Source of the DNA: Chondrus crispus
Taxonomy: Eukaryota > Rhodophyta > Florideophyceae > Gigartinales > Gigartinaceae
DNA: 64,000 nt
Direction of reading: 5' to 3'
Assembly: GCF_000350225.1 (NCBI RefSeq)
Contig: NW_005179109.1
Span: 94,912-158,911, forward strand
Shown here: positions 45,130 to 55,386 of the stretch, one piece after another
Layout of the letters: each line of letters starts with the position of its first letter
How positions within the stretch are numbered: the first letter of the stretch is position 1
The notes under the pieces: model-generated
Seen by the model: only the letters and a program-made list of their open reading frames with translations
The model's database searches: none
Told to the model about the DNA's origin: nothing
Translations under genes and position numbers: made by a program

Positions 45130-45853
45130 TGTTGTGCACTGGGGTCGCGGTGTATAACCCCAGGGCAGAGCACGCGTGTTCGGAACGCGGGTTGTACGGG
45201 AGACCACCCGGTGATAACCGGCAACGGGGTCCGGGCGCGATCGGCGCAGTAGGTAGCCAAAATGGAGGGTTAGAGCAGGGGATCGCCCAGAGGGGGCGGA
45301 GCGGTAGGGACGTCTCGCGCGGTAGAGCGGTTAGTATCCTCGGTAGCAGCACGCGCAGTAGAGCGGTTGGGATTCGCGGTCGTAGATGGGCTCGCGTGGT
45401 GTAGCACGTTATGTGCGAGACCGGCGCGAGGCTACTACCGAGATTCCAGAAGCTTAGGAAAAGAACCCAAGGCTTCGTGCCTTCTTTACTTAGGGTCGAG
45501 CGTCGACTATATACTAGTCGACGTCGTACTAATAATAATAATAATTATTATTAATTAATTAGAACACGGCAATAATTACCGGCGTACCAGCCTCAGCGCT
45601 GTACAGTACGCAATACCCCCTGTATAGGGTTATGATACCCGCCTACACGTGGGAATCGACACGCCTAGACGTGGAGTGACAGACTGTCCGTACTTCGACA
45701 GGGCTTACACCCGGCCATGCCTGGGTGGGTAGTTACACGAATACACGTGGTACATGTACACGATCATACGTGGGTAACACGTGGGATGCGCACCCGGGAG
45801 GGTGGCATCCTGCGTATGCCTCGCGATTGAGGGAGGCGTAACAGTGCGCTACA
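45130..45853 (-). repeat. Right (5') LTR of C
   Basis: Runs from TGTTGTGCACTGGGGTCGCG to GTAACAGTGCGCTACA. Palindromic TATA at 45501-45523; TAA/TTA microsatellite near 45527-45560; several CACGTG motifs (45640-45790). It differs from the left LTR at scattered sites, clearly more than the two B LTRs differ. Confidence 0.9.
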
Positions 45854-46253
45854 GTGAGAGCCGGACGAACGCGAAAAAATTAACGCAAAAGAAAAACGCA
45901 CGCGAAAAAAGCGCGAAGAGCTCGGCATGCTCAACTGGATCTTGCCAGAAAAAAACGCCGAGGCGGAAGACGCTATGACGCACAGGAGCCCGGACGGACC
46001 CGGTTTCCAAGCCGGCGGATGCCAAAATAACGAAGCTCTGGTGAGAAACAAACGACAAAACGCAAGGAATGAGTCAGAATCGCCAACAATGGCGCAAGTA
46101 CGGCCGTAGCCGCGGAAGTGGTTGGACCGGAACGCCAACAATGGCGAAGGAATGGAAGCACGCGGGAAGGTTCTCATGCAGGACAGCTCGGCACCGTGCA
46201 GAGAAAAAGGAACGCTGCTCAACGGCGGATCGGCACGACCTTGAAGAGGGGGG
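45854..46253 (+). other. Remnant interior of element F
   Basis: A 400-base stretch without a convincing gene. CGCCAACAATGGCG, a small hairpin, occurs twice near 46082 and 46132. It ends in GAAGAGGGGGG, a plus-strand polypurine tract directly before a TG, as expected just upstream of a 3' LTR. Confidence 0.35.
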
Positions 46254-46392
46254 TGATGCAGTGCAGTGACCCTGCCTACTGTACGCCTGGTCACCGCCGT
46301 CGCGGGGCCACGCTCCCCGCCTTTGACACGTGTGACACACGTGTACTGGGCGTACACTTTGGATGATACCACACGTGTATAACACGTGTACC
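46254..46392 (+). repeat. Probable LTR F, left part (split by B)
   Basis: Starts TGATGCAGTGCAGTGACC after a polypurine tract and is rich in ACACGTGT. It would continue at 58696-58895, ending GGCGCTACA, on the far side of element B. The total is about 340 bp. No partner LTR is in the window. Confidence 0.4.
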
Positions 46393-47060
46393 TGTAGCAT
46401 AAACACCCCCAACGGAGAGGGGTGTATGCACAGCTCGACGTAGACCCCGTCCGAACGGGAAGACGGGGGTGAAGCAGGACACCAGCTAACGGCACCGGGC
46501 AGCGGGCCCGGGTAGCGTGGTAGAGCGGGAACGGGGAGGACGCCGGTACGCGCGAGCGGTTCGACGCCTCGACGCCCCGGCGCGGTACTGGGTAACGATC
46601 CAGTACCGACGGGCGGAGGCAGAGCCGACTCGTGGGCGTACCGCGCGCGTCCTCAACCCGCGCTCGGTGCCGCTCTAGGGTAGTTAGCGAGCGCTACCTT
46701 AGAATAAGCGGGAAGTCGGACCTTGACGGTCGGTGGGTGACAAGTCCGTGCTTGTCCTCCTCCACCGCCGCCGGTCTGCTCCATATTTAATGTACATAAT
46801 AACCTATCATAATAGTACAGTACCGATGTACTGTAGCGACGTACTGTAGCGGTCGGTCGACACTGTATGCTGTCAGCCATCGGGGCTGACAGTACACGTG
46901 TGTGCGCGTTCTTCGGTCCCGCGCGTACACGTGTACACGTGCGCCCCCTGTACTCGGGGGTACACGTGGTGGTACTGTAGAGCATCGAGCCCTACAGTAA
47001 CCGATCCGGTTCTGAGTTGATCCAATCTAAAATAAAGCCCCAGGGGGGGGTTATACTACA
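46393..47060 (-). repeat. LTR B, left (3')
   Basis: Boundaries are set by TGTAGCATAAAC and TTATACTACA, by the identical copy at 58024 and by the GTACC duplication. It contains CACGTG repeats (46890-46970) and a CTGTCAGCC/GGCTGACAG hairpin. The adjoining 47061-47075 is a polypurine tract on the minus strand. Confidence 0.93.
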
Positions 47061-47117
47061 CGGCCCCCCCCTTAAGCGGGGACGTCCGCGTCCACGGGTG
47101 CCTGTAGAGCGGAAGCC

Positions 47118-48212
47118 ATGGCCGACCGTATAATCGATACGGTCCCTTCTACTCCCTCCCACGACCCCGCCCTCGGGTCGGCATTCTCGGTGTCCCGCTC
47201 CGCCCTCGTTTGCGCGCTTGTCGATCTATCGCCCCTCTCTCTGGCGTCCCGAGACCTCGCCTCCCCTTTGTCGCCGTCGGCTGTTTTCTGCCGTTCGGTC
47301 GTGCGTGCCCCCTCTGGGCTCGCCTTGAGCGTCGATTCGTCCCTCCCTTCGGAGGGGTCTGTTCTTCTGCATCCGACTTGGCGGGCACCCTTTTCTTTCC
47401 GTACCCAAGAGCCGGCTTACTCCCTCGTCTGCTGGATTGGCCCGCGTCCTTACGTCATCCATATGTCGCCCCTCACTACCCCTGAGGGCGCCCCCGCGCG
47501 TCCTCTGCCGCCCCTTGGGATTGGATCGGACGCACCGGTCGTCTCCTCCCCGACCATGGGTCACCCTACCCCCGTCGAGGAGGTGGCATCGCGGTCGCCT
47601 TCGGCCGCTCTCAACCCTTCTGCGCCGCCGCTCTGGTGGCCTCCGAGGCCTCTCCGAAAGCCTGGAGAAACCCGAGCCTCTACAGTATCCGAGGAGTTGG
47701 ATCCCTCGCCGCCGCCCGTCGCTCCGCCGTTGGCTGCGCCCGTCGGTGGCGCGAGTGGTTCGCACGATGGAGAGCTCGCGGCATGGCCGAGGGATGGTTC
47801 GTACCGTCCCGTCGAGGGCTCTCACGGGGCCACTGGTAGTTGTCGGCGTCCCGGAGCGCCGACGCCTTTTTCCCGGCTCGGCAGGGTCGTGGAGGAGGAG
47901 GTGTCCGACACCTCCACGCAGTGGCTGGGCGTCCCCTTGGAGCGGTCGATTCCGCTACCGCTCAGTCGCCTAAACTACGCGTGGCGTCGCTCCTCTACGG
48001 GAGAGCCGCGCTTCGGGTCGTGTCGCGGAGAGGGGGTTCGTCGACGGATTAACGGGATGTCCGCAGTTGAGATGGGGAGTCGCGCTTCTGCTAAAATTAA
48101 CGAGCTCCCATTGGCTGAAACACTCCCGACTCTCCCGCCTGGCTTGAGGGGCGTGTGGGGCGAGCTCGTTCCTCTTGTCGCCTTCCCCCCTTCCGGGGGA
48201 CCCGCCGTATGA
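47118..48212 (+). CDS. Antisense ORF of element B, 364 aa
   Basis: The ATG is 58 bases inside the 3' LTR, on the strand opposite to gag-pol. The product is rich in Ser, Pro, Arg and Leu, with no family motif. It is not visibly similar to the C antisense protein, though both sit in the same place. Since codon bias is skewed by C/T richness of this strand, it may partly be a composition effect. Open for 364 codons with no stop. Confidence 0.4.
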   Translation: MADRIIDTVPSTPSHDPALGSAFSVSRSALVCALVDLSPLSLASRDLASPLSPSAVFCRSVVRAPSGLALSVDSSLPSEGSVLLHPTWRAPFSFRTQEPAYSLVCWIGPRPYVIHMSPLTTPEGAPARPLPPLGIGSDAPVVSSPTMGHPTPVEEVASRSPSAALNPSAPPLWWPPRPLRKPGETRASTVSEELDPSPPPVAPPLAAPVGGASGSHDGELAAWPRDGSYRPVEGSHGATGSCRRPGAPTPFSRLGRVVEEEVSDTSTQWLGVPLERSIPLPLSRLNYAWRRSSTGEPRFGSCRGEGVRRRINGMSAVEMGSRASAKINELPLAETLPTLPPGLRGVWGELVPLVAFPPSGGPAV

Positions 48213-50653
48213 TGCGAGGTACGGTTGCGTTGACGAGTTGCTCTCCTACGTCCGTCACTATCCCCTCGTACCTGGTCCACAGCGCACAGAAACTTCTGTA
48301 CTCTTTTTCTGTCTCAGTCCGTCCTTCGACTTTCTGAGTTTCGATAACTCCCGCTAGGGCGATTGTCCTCGCCCCTCTGCGTTTCCCGCCCGCGGGGAGG
48401 CATCGAATGAGCTCCCTTCGCTGTGGGGCCGCCGACCCGGTTCTATTCTTCGCGTGCAGAGGGCGACCTGCGCCGGGGAGTCGTCCCTGGGGCAGCTGTG
48501 CGGGCCGTGGGTCTCTGCCCGCGTTCCTTCCTTACTATCATAATTACTCCCGACGTTCCCTCCAGTGCCCGAGCGGGGCAACTCGAAAGTCGCCGTTCGA
48601 GCCGGCAGTAGTTCCCCGGTGCTACCTTCTCCGTGCGTCCTTACAGGGCGCTCTGTGCTCTCGTAGAGGTTGAGTGCGTGGGTTGTGTGTTTCATCAATC
48701 TTCGACTTGTCTCCCGGGGGGCTTGCTCAGGCGGTGCTCCTGCCCCTCTTGGTCGTCGCGTACGCGGGCGTGCGGTGCGCAGGATTTCTCGCGGCGGCCA
48801 TGGTCGGCGGTGGCGAACGATCTTCTCTTGGTCCCTGCGGCGCGCACAGAACAAGATGTCAGATTCAGTACCGTGGAAGGGAAAAAGGGGTGTGTAGGCG
48901 TCGTGTTTGGCTCGCGTGCGTAGCGACCGCGTGTTGCGTTCTCGAATACGCGATCGCGTTGTGTGATTCGCATTCATACGGCGTCCCCATGATGCCGCGG
49001 TCGGGGAGGGGGTGCGGGCGTCTGCAGCCTGCGGACCGTGGTAGTCTGAGCTACCTCCTCCTGATTGCGTGGCCACTTGACGGCGCTTGACGGGGGCGCG
49101 TCCTGCATGCCCCTCCGTGGACCTCGTCATCCGAACCGAAATTGTCCATTGTCTTTTGAACTGCGGCGGCGGCGTCGGCGCCAACACCGCGTTCTACGTC
49201 CCCACCTCGGTCTCCCTCAGCGAGCCCTTTCCTTCCGCGCGTTATTCGTTCGGCGCGTTGGGCTTCTCCTGGGGGAGGGTCGCCCTTAGTCAGCGCCGGC
49301 CCGCGCTTCCCGTAGTCGCTTTCGGGCGATCGTCCGTTGCGCGGCATGCGTTCTGCAGTCGACGTAGCTCGCAGGGCGCGCATAAATTATAATGGAGTGG
49401 TCAGTAGCGGAGGCTGTCGTGGTATCGCGTTCTTCTGAGCCCCTCGCCTTGGGCGGCGGGGGCGCGTAAGCGCGCAGGTGGCTCGCGTTCGCCTTCCCTT
49501 CGTCCGTGGCCGTCCGATCCGTCGCCGTTCGCGAGTGGACGGCTCGGGCCGGACGCCCCACCGGTACATGTCCGGTCCGAGCGTGTAGGTGGATAGAGGG
49601 AGACTGCTGCTTGGGCGGCGTGCCGTGGGTCGGGATTTCGAGGAATCCGCTCGGTGCGGGCATACGATTCCGTCACACGCCCGCCTCTCTTTCCGGTCGA
49701 GGGGGGGCGGACGTGTGTACACTCACGCGCTCATTCGTTGTACCCTCGGGCAGCGCCGTCCGGGTTTGCTCTTGCTTGTCGCCCGGCGTACAGTACCCCC
49801 GTATGCCATGCGCGTGCAGGTGTAATTGCCCCGTTAATTTTTTTGTTATTTTCAGGGGGTGGTGGCCGGGTGATTTGGTGACGACGCAACCGGTGTTGGA
49901 GCATGGCGCGCACTCGCTCACGTGCCACGTTCTCCTTCCCCGTAATTCTCCCTATTATGGGGCATGTGTCGGCGGCGGTTTTGGGGTGTCTCGCGTCTGT
50001 GCCCCTATACTGGTGCCCCTCAGGCTGAGTTGCTTTCGCTTACCTCTCCTTCCATAACTATCCTCGCTACTGCTGTGGCGAATGCAGCCTCGCTCGTCTG
50101 TGCATCTGCCGACGCGTTTTGCGCGCTTCCTCGCGCACGACCCACACCGGGAGGGTCATGATCCGGTCTTCTGCCGGGCTCTCCGACGCGGATGCTGATT
50201 GAAAGCTCGACGTGAGCCTCCCCCTTCTCGGTTATACCGAGACCAAAGCGACGGGCATTCTTGGTCGCTTACTCTGCCCACCGAGGGCTCTCGTGATCCC
50301 ACTGTTGATCTCCTCGTCCGTCGGGCGCCCCTCCTCGCCGTGGTTGCTGGACTTAACGGATCATCCGGCAATCCTGTTCGGGGGCGGGTCGTCCGACTTT
50401 TCCGATCCGAACCGGGTTTCGCGGTCCTCGTAATGTCGGTCATTACGAGGGCCCAACCTTTTTCTTCAGGCAGTTCGTACTGTCCTGTTCTTATGTCTCG
50501 CGTCCTTGACGTCCGAGAAGTCAAGACGACTTGAATTGAACACGTCCCCGGCTGTGACCCTCCGATAGGGTCCACCGTCCTCCTTCGCTTCCCCTTTTAG
50601 TCTGTTCGTGCAGGCTGGGGTTAATCCGCGAAGGAGCGGTTGAGGCCCCCCTC
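48213..50653. other. B: long 3' region without supported gene
   Basis: 2.4 kb between the antisense ORF and the end of pol. Overlapping frames exist on both strands, the longest minus 48354-49187 (277 aa, Arg/Thr/Pro-rich). None shows a motif, and the overlapping pattern suggests composition. It could be a long 3' untranslated region. Confidence 0.45.
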
Positions 50654-53600
50654 TTAAGCGTGAACGTCCGCGTTCACGGTTTGGGTGAGGTCTCTGCCGG
50701 TACGTCTCCGGAGTCGTTGAGGGTAACGAGACACTAACTCCTCCGGGACGTGAGTCCGCGCAGTCCAAGTGGGTGTGTCGTAATCCGCCCACTTGATGAG
50801 GAACTCCGTAGTTCCGTCTTCCATGACTCGATGTCTCAGTAGCCGTTCGACGGCATACTGCGTTCCCGCGGTGACCTTATCGGCGAGGTCCCGCGGGGTC
50901 GTCGTACTTGCTCGTGGCCCGTCTATCGGAGACGGCGCGTACACGCAGCGGTCGGCGGAGACTCGCTCGGTGACCCCATCACGATCGATCGTGATGGTTC
51001 GGCGGTCATTGGCGAGCACGCGGTAGGGTCCGACAGCGGGCGAGGCGAGCTTGTTCGATGTCTTAGCCCCATCGGTGGGGTTGAGATATACGTATTCTCC
51101 GGGACGGAGGCGGGAATTAATACGTCGTATGCGCTTATCGAAGTCGCGCTTGTAGCGAGCCTGCGTGCGACGCAGGCTCCCGTAGGCCTTCTGGATAGTC
51201 GAATCCAAGGTCTTGAGGAACTCGGCACGTTGGTTCCCCCTATCGGAAGGGGGCGCGTCGCCGTCCGCCCGTCGGAGAGAGAACTCCGGCGGTGGCCTGC
51301 TGAGCACGAGCTCGAACAGCGTGGTGCGTGTGGTGCGATGTATGTGGGAGTTGTACGCATACTTAAGCGGCCCCACGTACATATCCCAGTCTTCCTGGTG
51401 TTCACCCACGTAGTTCCGCAGTATCGAGACGATTGTTTGGTTATATCGCTCGACTTGCCCGTTCGTCTGGGGATGGTACGCCGAAGTGTACAAATTCGTT
51501 ATCCCCAGAACGCGGCACGTGCTGTGGAAGAACTTGGCATTAAACTGAGGGCCGTTGTCCGAAAGCAACGTGCGAGGGACGCCATACTTGAACACCCACG
51601 AGTCGCAGAACGCAACTGCGACCGTGTGCGCTGTTATCGTGCGGAGTGCAACGACTTGCGTTAGCTTACTGAAGCGGTCCGTAATCACGAGCAGGAACCG
51701 TTTTCCTGTCTTCGTCTTGGGGAGCGGCCCCAAGATGTCGATCGCGAGGCTCTCGAGGGGCCTCGTAGCTGGAAACAATCTCAATCGGTTGAGATGTTTC
51801 CTCAGCTTCACCCGGTTCATCGCGCAGGTTCGACACCCTCGCACCGTGGCTGCGACGTCTGCAGCCAGGTGGGGCCAGTAGTACTCGCGTCGAAGTGCGT
51901 AGTACATACGGTTCTGGCCCGGGCGCCCCGCGATGGCCGGGTTGTGGCACAGGCGAAGGAGCCTGGCGCGGAGCGTCCGAGTTACCACGACCTGAACGAT
52001 ATCAGGGTCGAAGGGGTGTCTCCGCTTGAGCACCCCTTGGTGATCCTCGAAGAACGCGGAGTCCCGGGACTCTGACTGTCGTGCCAAAACGGTTTGGCAG
52101 AAGTCATCCACGCGTTGCTCCTCGGCTATCTCCTCTATCGTAAGAGGGGCCGGAAGGTCGTCCTGCGGTGGGGCGACCGGGGAGTCGAGCGCGCCAGCCT
52201 CGAGGTCTTCGGCGCGCTGGATGTCGGCGGCGTCGAACTCGTCGTTCTCCTCCCAAAACGAATTGGGTCCTTGGAGAGCGGGGGCTTCGTCGTCACCTCG
52301 CGGTTCGTCGCGCGTCCGTGCGCGCGACCTTGTTCGGGCTTCGGCTTCATTCCGTGTCGTCACGAAGACATGGACGGCCTGATGATCACAGCTCGCGGTA
52401 CAAGCGTGGTCCGCGAGCTCGTTCGATACGTCTCGAACTGTCGTGCCCCCGTCGAAAGTGGGGATGTCGTCATCCACCTCGACGGTGGAGCGAAGGTCAT
52501 CGGCGACACGAGGCGACACGAGGCGTGACAGGGCATCGGGCACCTGATGCACGCGCCCGGGGCGGTACTGAATGGTGAAATCGTATTCAGCCAGACGTAG
52601 CCGCCACCGGGTGAGTCTTCCGGAACTCTCGGTGAGGGACATGAGCCATCGGAGGGCGTCATGATCCGTCCGTACGGTGAACTTCGTGCCTTCTACGTAC
52701 GGCCGTAGTGTGCAGACGGCCCACACTACGGCGAAGCACTCGCGTTCGGTAGCGCTGTAGTTGCGCTCACTATCGGACAGTGAGTACGACCAATACCCCA
52801 CGGGGCGCCAGTTGTTCGGCTCTTCGTGCTCCTGAAGTAAGGTGCAGCCGAGTTGGTAGGCACTCGTGTCGGTGTCTATCATGTACGGACGACCGTGCCG
52901 GGGCAACGCGAGGATCGGCGGAGCGATCATGCACTTCTTAAGGTTCTCGAACGCCTGAAGTTGCAGCTCCGTGGGGTTATAGAAATCGGGATCCGAATAC
53001 TTGCGCGTCATGTCGGTCAGAGGACGCGCAATCTTCGCGAACCCCTTAACGAATCGGCGGTATACGTTACACGCCCCGAGGAACGAGCGCACTTGCGTCA
53101 ACGTCCTCGGGAACGTGAACGTCTTGAAAGCGTCGGCCGCCGTATCGGCCACGCTCAACTTGCCTGGGGAGATGACGTGCCCCAGGTAGTGCACCTTCGG
53201 TCGGAAGAAGCTGCACTTCTTGAGCTTAAGGGAGATACCGGAACTCCGCAGTAAGCTCAAGACGGTATCGAGATGCCTCGCGTGTTCTCCGTGCGTACGG
53301 GAGAACACGATCACGTCGTCGAGATAGACGAGATATATTTGCCAGCGGACTCCGGAGAGTATTATGTCGAGCGCACGTTGGAAGGTGGCCGGTGCCCCTT
53401 TGAGTCCAAACGGCATGCGCAAGTGGCGAAACGTGCCCATGTGCGTCGTAAACGTGGTCTTAGCCCGGTCTTCCGGAGCGACCGGGATCTGCCAATAACC
53501 GGAATTGCAGTCCAACGTGGTGAAGACGGCTGCATCTCCTAACGAGTCGATGCAGTCGTCCATCCGTGGCAGCGAATACGAATCCGCTGCGGTCTTCGCG

Positions 53601-55374
53601 TTGAGACGCCGGTAGTCCACGCAGAACCGAAGAGAGCCGTCTTTCTTCGGTACGACCACCACGGGGGACGCCCACTCGGTGCTCGCGGGTTCGATAACCC
53701 CTGCGTTCAACATCTTGTTGACCTCCTTCGCGAACATTTCGCGCATGGCCGGGCCCTTCCGATAGGGCATGGAACGAATCGGTTTCGTTCCCGGTTCGAG
53801 GGGGATGCGGTGCTCCGTGGCTTGGATCGTTCCAAGCGCACCGCTCCACAAACTCGAGTGCTTACGGAGCATCTCGAGCACGTGGCCACGGAGCTTGTCA
53901 TCATCGATGTATGACAGGTCGATCTCTTTTTCCCAATCCATCGGTGGATTTTCGGGATCCTTTTGCTGGGGGAGTACAGTACCCCTCGCCGTCGGTTGGC
54001 CTAAAGGTGACCGTTCGACCGGGTCGACCCCCCTACCCCCGGCGGTGGTCTTATCGTCGGAGTTGGATCGGCCAACTCCTACCCCACCGACTTGATCGGT
54101 CAAGTCGGTCAGGTGTAGCGCGTGCGAGATCCCCTCAGCGACCTTACGTTCGGGAGTGAGGATCGCGAGGGGGTTGCGCTTCGCGTATCCCACGACGGTG
54201 TGCTTCGGAAGCCTTCTTTCTCGTCGTGAGAAATTCGCGACGATGACGTCGAAGGTCTGATTCGGTAGGACCTCCGCGACGCCATTTGTCAGCCTCACTC
54301 CATGTCGGTGTTGGAGTGAGGGCTTGGGTTCCAGGAACACGAGGCCCCTCCCCGCGGTTGTCACACGCACGTGGGCTTGTGACATCGCGGGGATGGTAAC
54401 CCAGCGGGCGATTCGGGTCGCTTGCGGGGCCTCCTCGCGTACGTCTGGCCGACCCGTGTGTCGCCCGTGTCGCCTGGTAGGGGGAGTCGACTCCCCCTTT
54501 CCGTCAACGATGGCGACGGAACCGCCTTGGCGTAGCTCCATTCGTTGAGCTTCGATGTCGATACATCGCACGTGCGTATCGATGAAGGCCGTGCCGAGAA
54601 GGACCGGCACGGCGAGCTGGTCCGCGACTACGAACGGAATTCGGAACACCGTGTTCCTCAACCGCACAGCCAGGCGGACGACGGCCGAAAGCTTGAGGGG
54701 GTTGCTATTCGCGCCTGCCAATCGTGGCAGAGGTACGTCGTGCAGGACGTAACGCGTCCAATCGGGGGGAAGGTCGGCCTTCCTCACCAGAATATACCCC
54801 GAGCACGTATCAACAGCGATCGTGCGGGGTTTAAATGCATTTCCCTCTGTGGCTATCGAGCCGAGGACGTTGTAGATCTTCGACTTCAGAAGGCAAATGA
54901 CGCCGTCGACAACCTTCGGGGTGACCTTATCGGTGAGGTCGTTCCGCCGGGGCCTTCGATTTCGTTGCTGGCCCCGCTTGCGTTTCCTTCTCCCCCTTCC
55001 TTGGGACGTCCGCGGATCAGTGACCTCCCTCGGATTACTCGAGTCCGTACGACACGGACCTTTCTCCGGCGACCTTGGGCTCGCGGGAGTCAGGGGGTCG
55101 ACCGAACCTTTTCGGTCGTCGTTGCCCCTGGCGCCATCGTTACGCCTCACCGGGACGTCGGCTGTCCCGGTGTCTTGTTCCCCTAACGTCGGGCCTTCGG
55201 AGGCCTCGACGTGTGCTCCCTCCTGTATCGGCATTACAGGGGTTCCCGTGCTCGCCTCCGGTAGCGGGGGATGTATTATCGGACAATACCCCCCGTGTCC
55301 TTGGCGAGCACGCGGGGTCGGGTCTAGTTCGTGGGGAAAAGACAGCTCACGCGACCGCGTGTACGTAACCGTCT
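50654..55374 (-). CDS. pol: Element B pol polyprotein (PR-RT-RNase H-IN-chromodomain)
   Basis: Open from the gag stop region (pol frame is open from at least 55378) to TAG at 50654; 1526 codons from the first ATG at 55234. Numbering from that ATG: protease-like VDTCSG at 141-146 (DTG is expected; Gly to Cys); RT FCVDYRRLN about 537, YLDD 637-640; RNase H DTDTS 787, ERE 830, TDHDAL 856-861; IN zinc finger H1097, R1104 (normally His), C1134, C1137. The IN triad D1166, D1226, E1262 is complete. The chromodomain near the end has EFLIKWADYDTPTWT. Chromodomains in this family steer integration to marked chromatin. Only the Cys in the protease and the Arg in the zinc finger look doubtful. Confidence 0.93.
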
Positions 55375-55386
55375 TTACCCTTTTTT
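55375..55386 (-). promoter_or_regulatory. A6 run at gag stop of B, pol in -1 frame
   Basis: The gag codons end TCG AAA AAA GGG TAA. Pol is in the -1 frame and open across the stop. The A6 run is not a perfect X XXY YYZ heptamer in the gag phase, so efficiency is uncertain, but the layout mirrors element C. Confidence 0.5.

Larger units (their letters stand above)
26078..45853 (-). mobile_element. Element C: chromodomain Ty3/gypsy retrotransposon, split by D
   Basis: LTRs are at 26078-26291 plus 34592-35102 (left, 3') and 45130-45853 (right, 5'). Internal order on the minus strand is PBS, gag, pol (PR, RT, RNase H, IN, chromodomain), a CTCG-repeat tract, then an antisense ORF and polypurine tract. 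Own length is about 11.5 kb without D. Flanks do not match: GTAAC on the left, GTGAG on the right. Catalytic changes in pol and several nonsense codons make this copy non-autonomous. Confidence 0.85.

Noticed and set aside
48354-49187. Minus-strand ORF of 277 aa in the B 3' region
   Set aside because: Several frames are open at once on both strands, the product is Arg/Thr/Pro-rich, and no env-like signal or membrane segment is present. Not supported as a gene.
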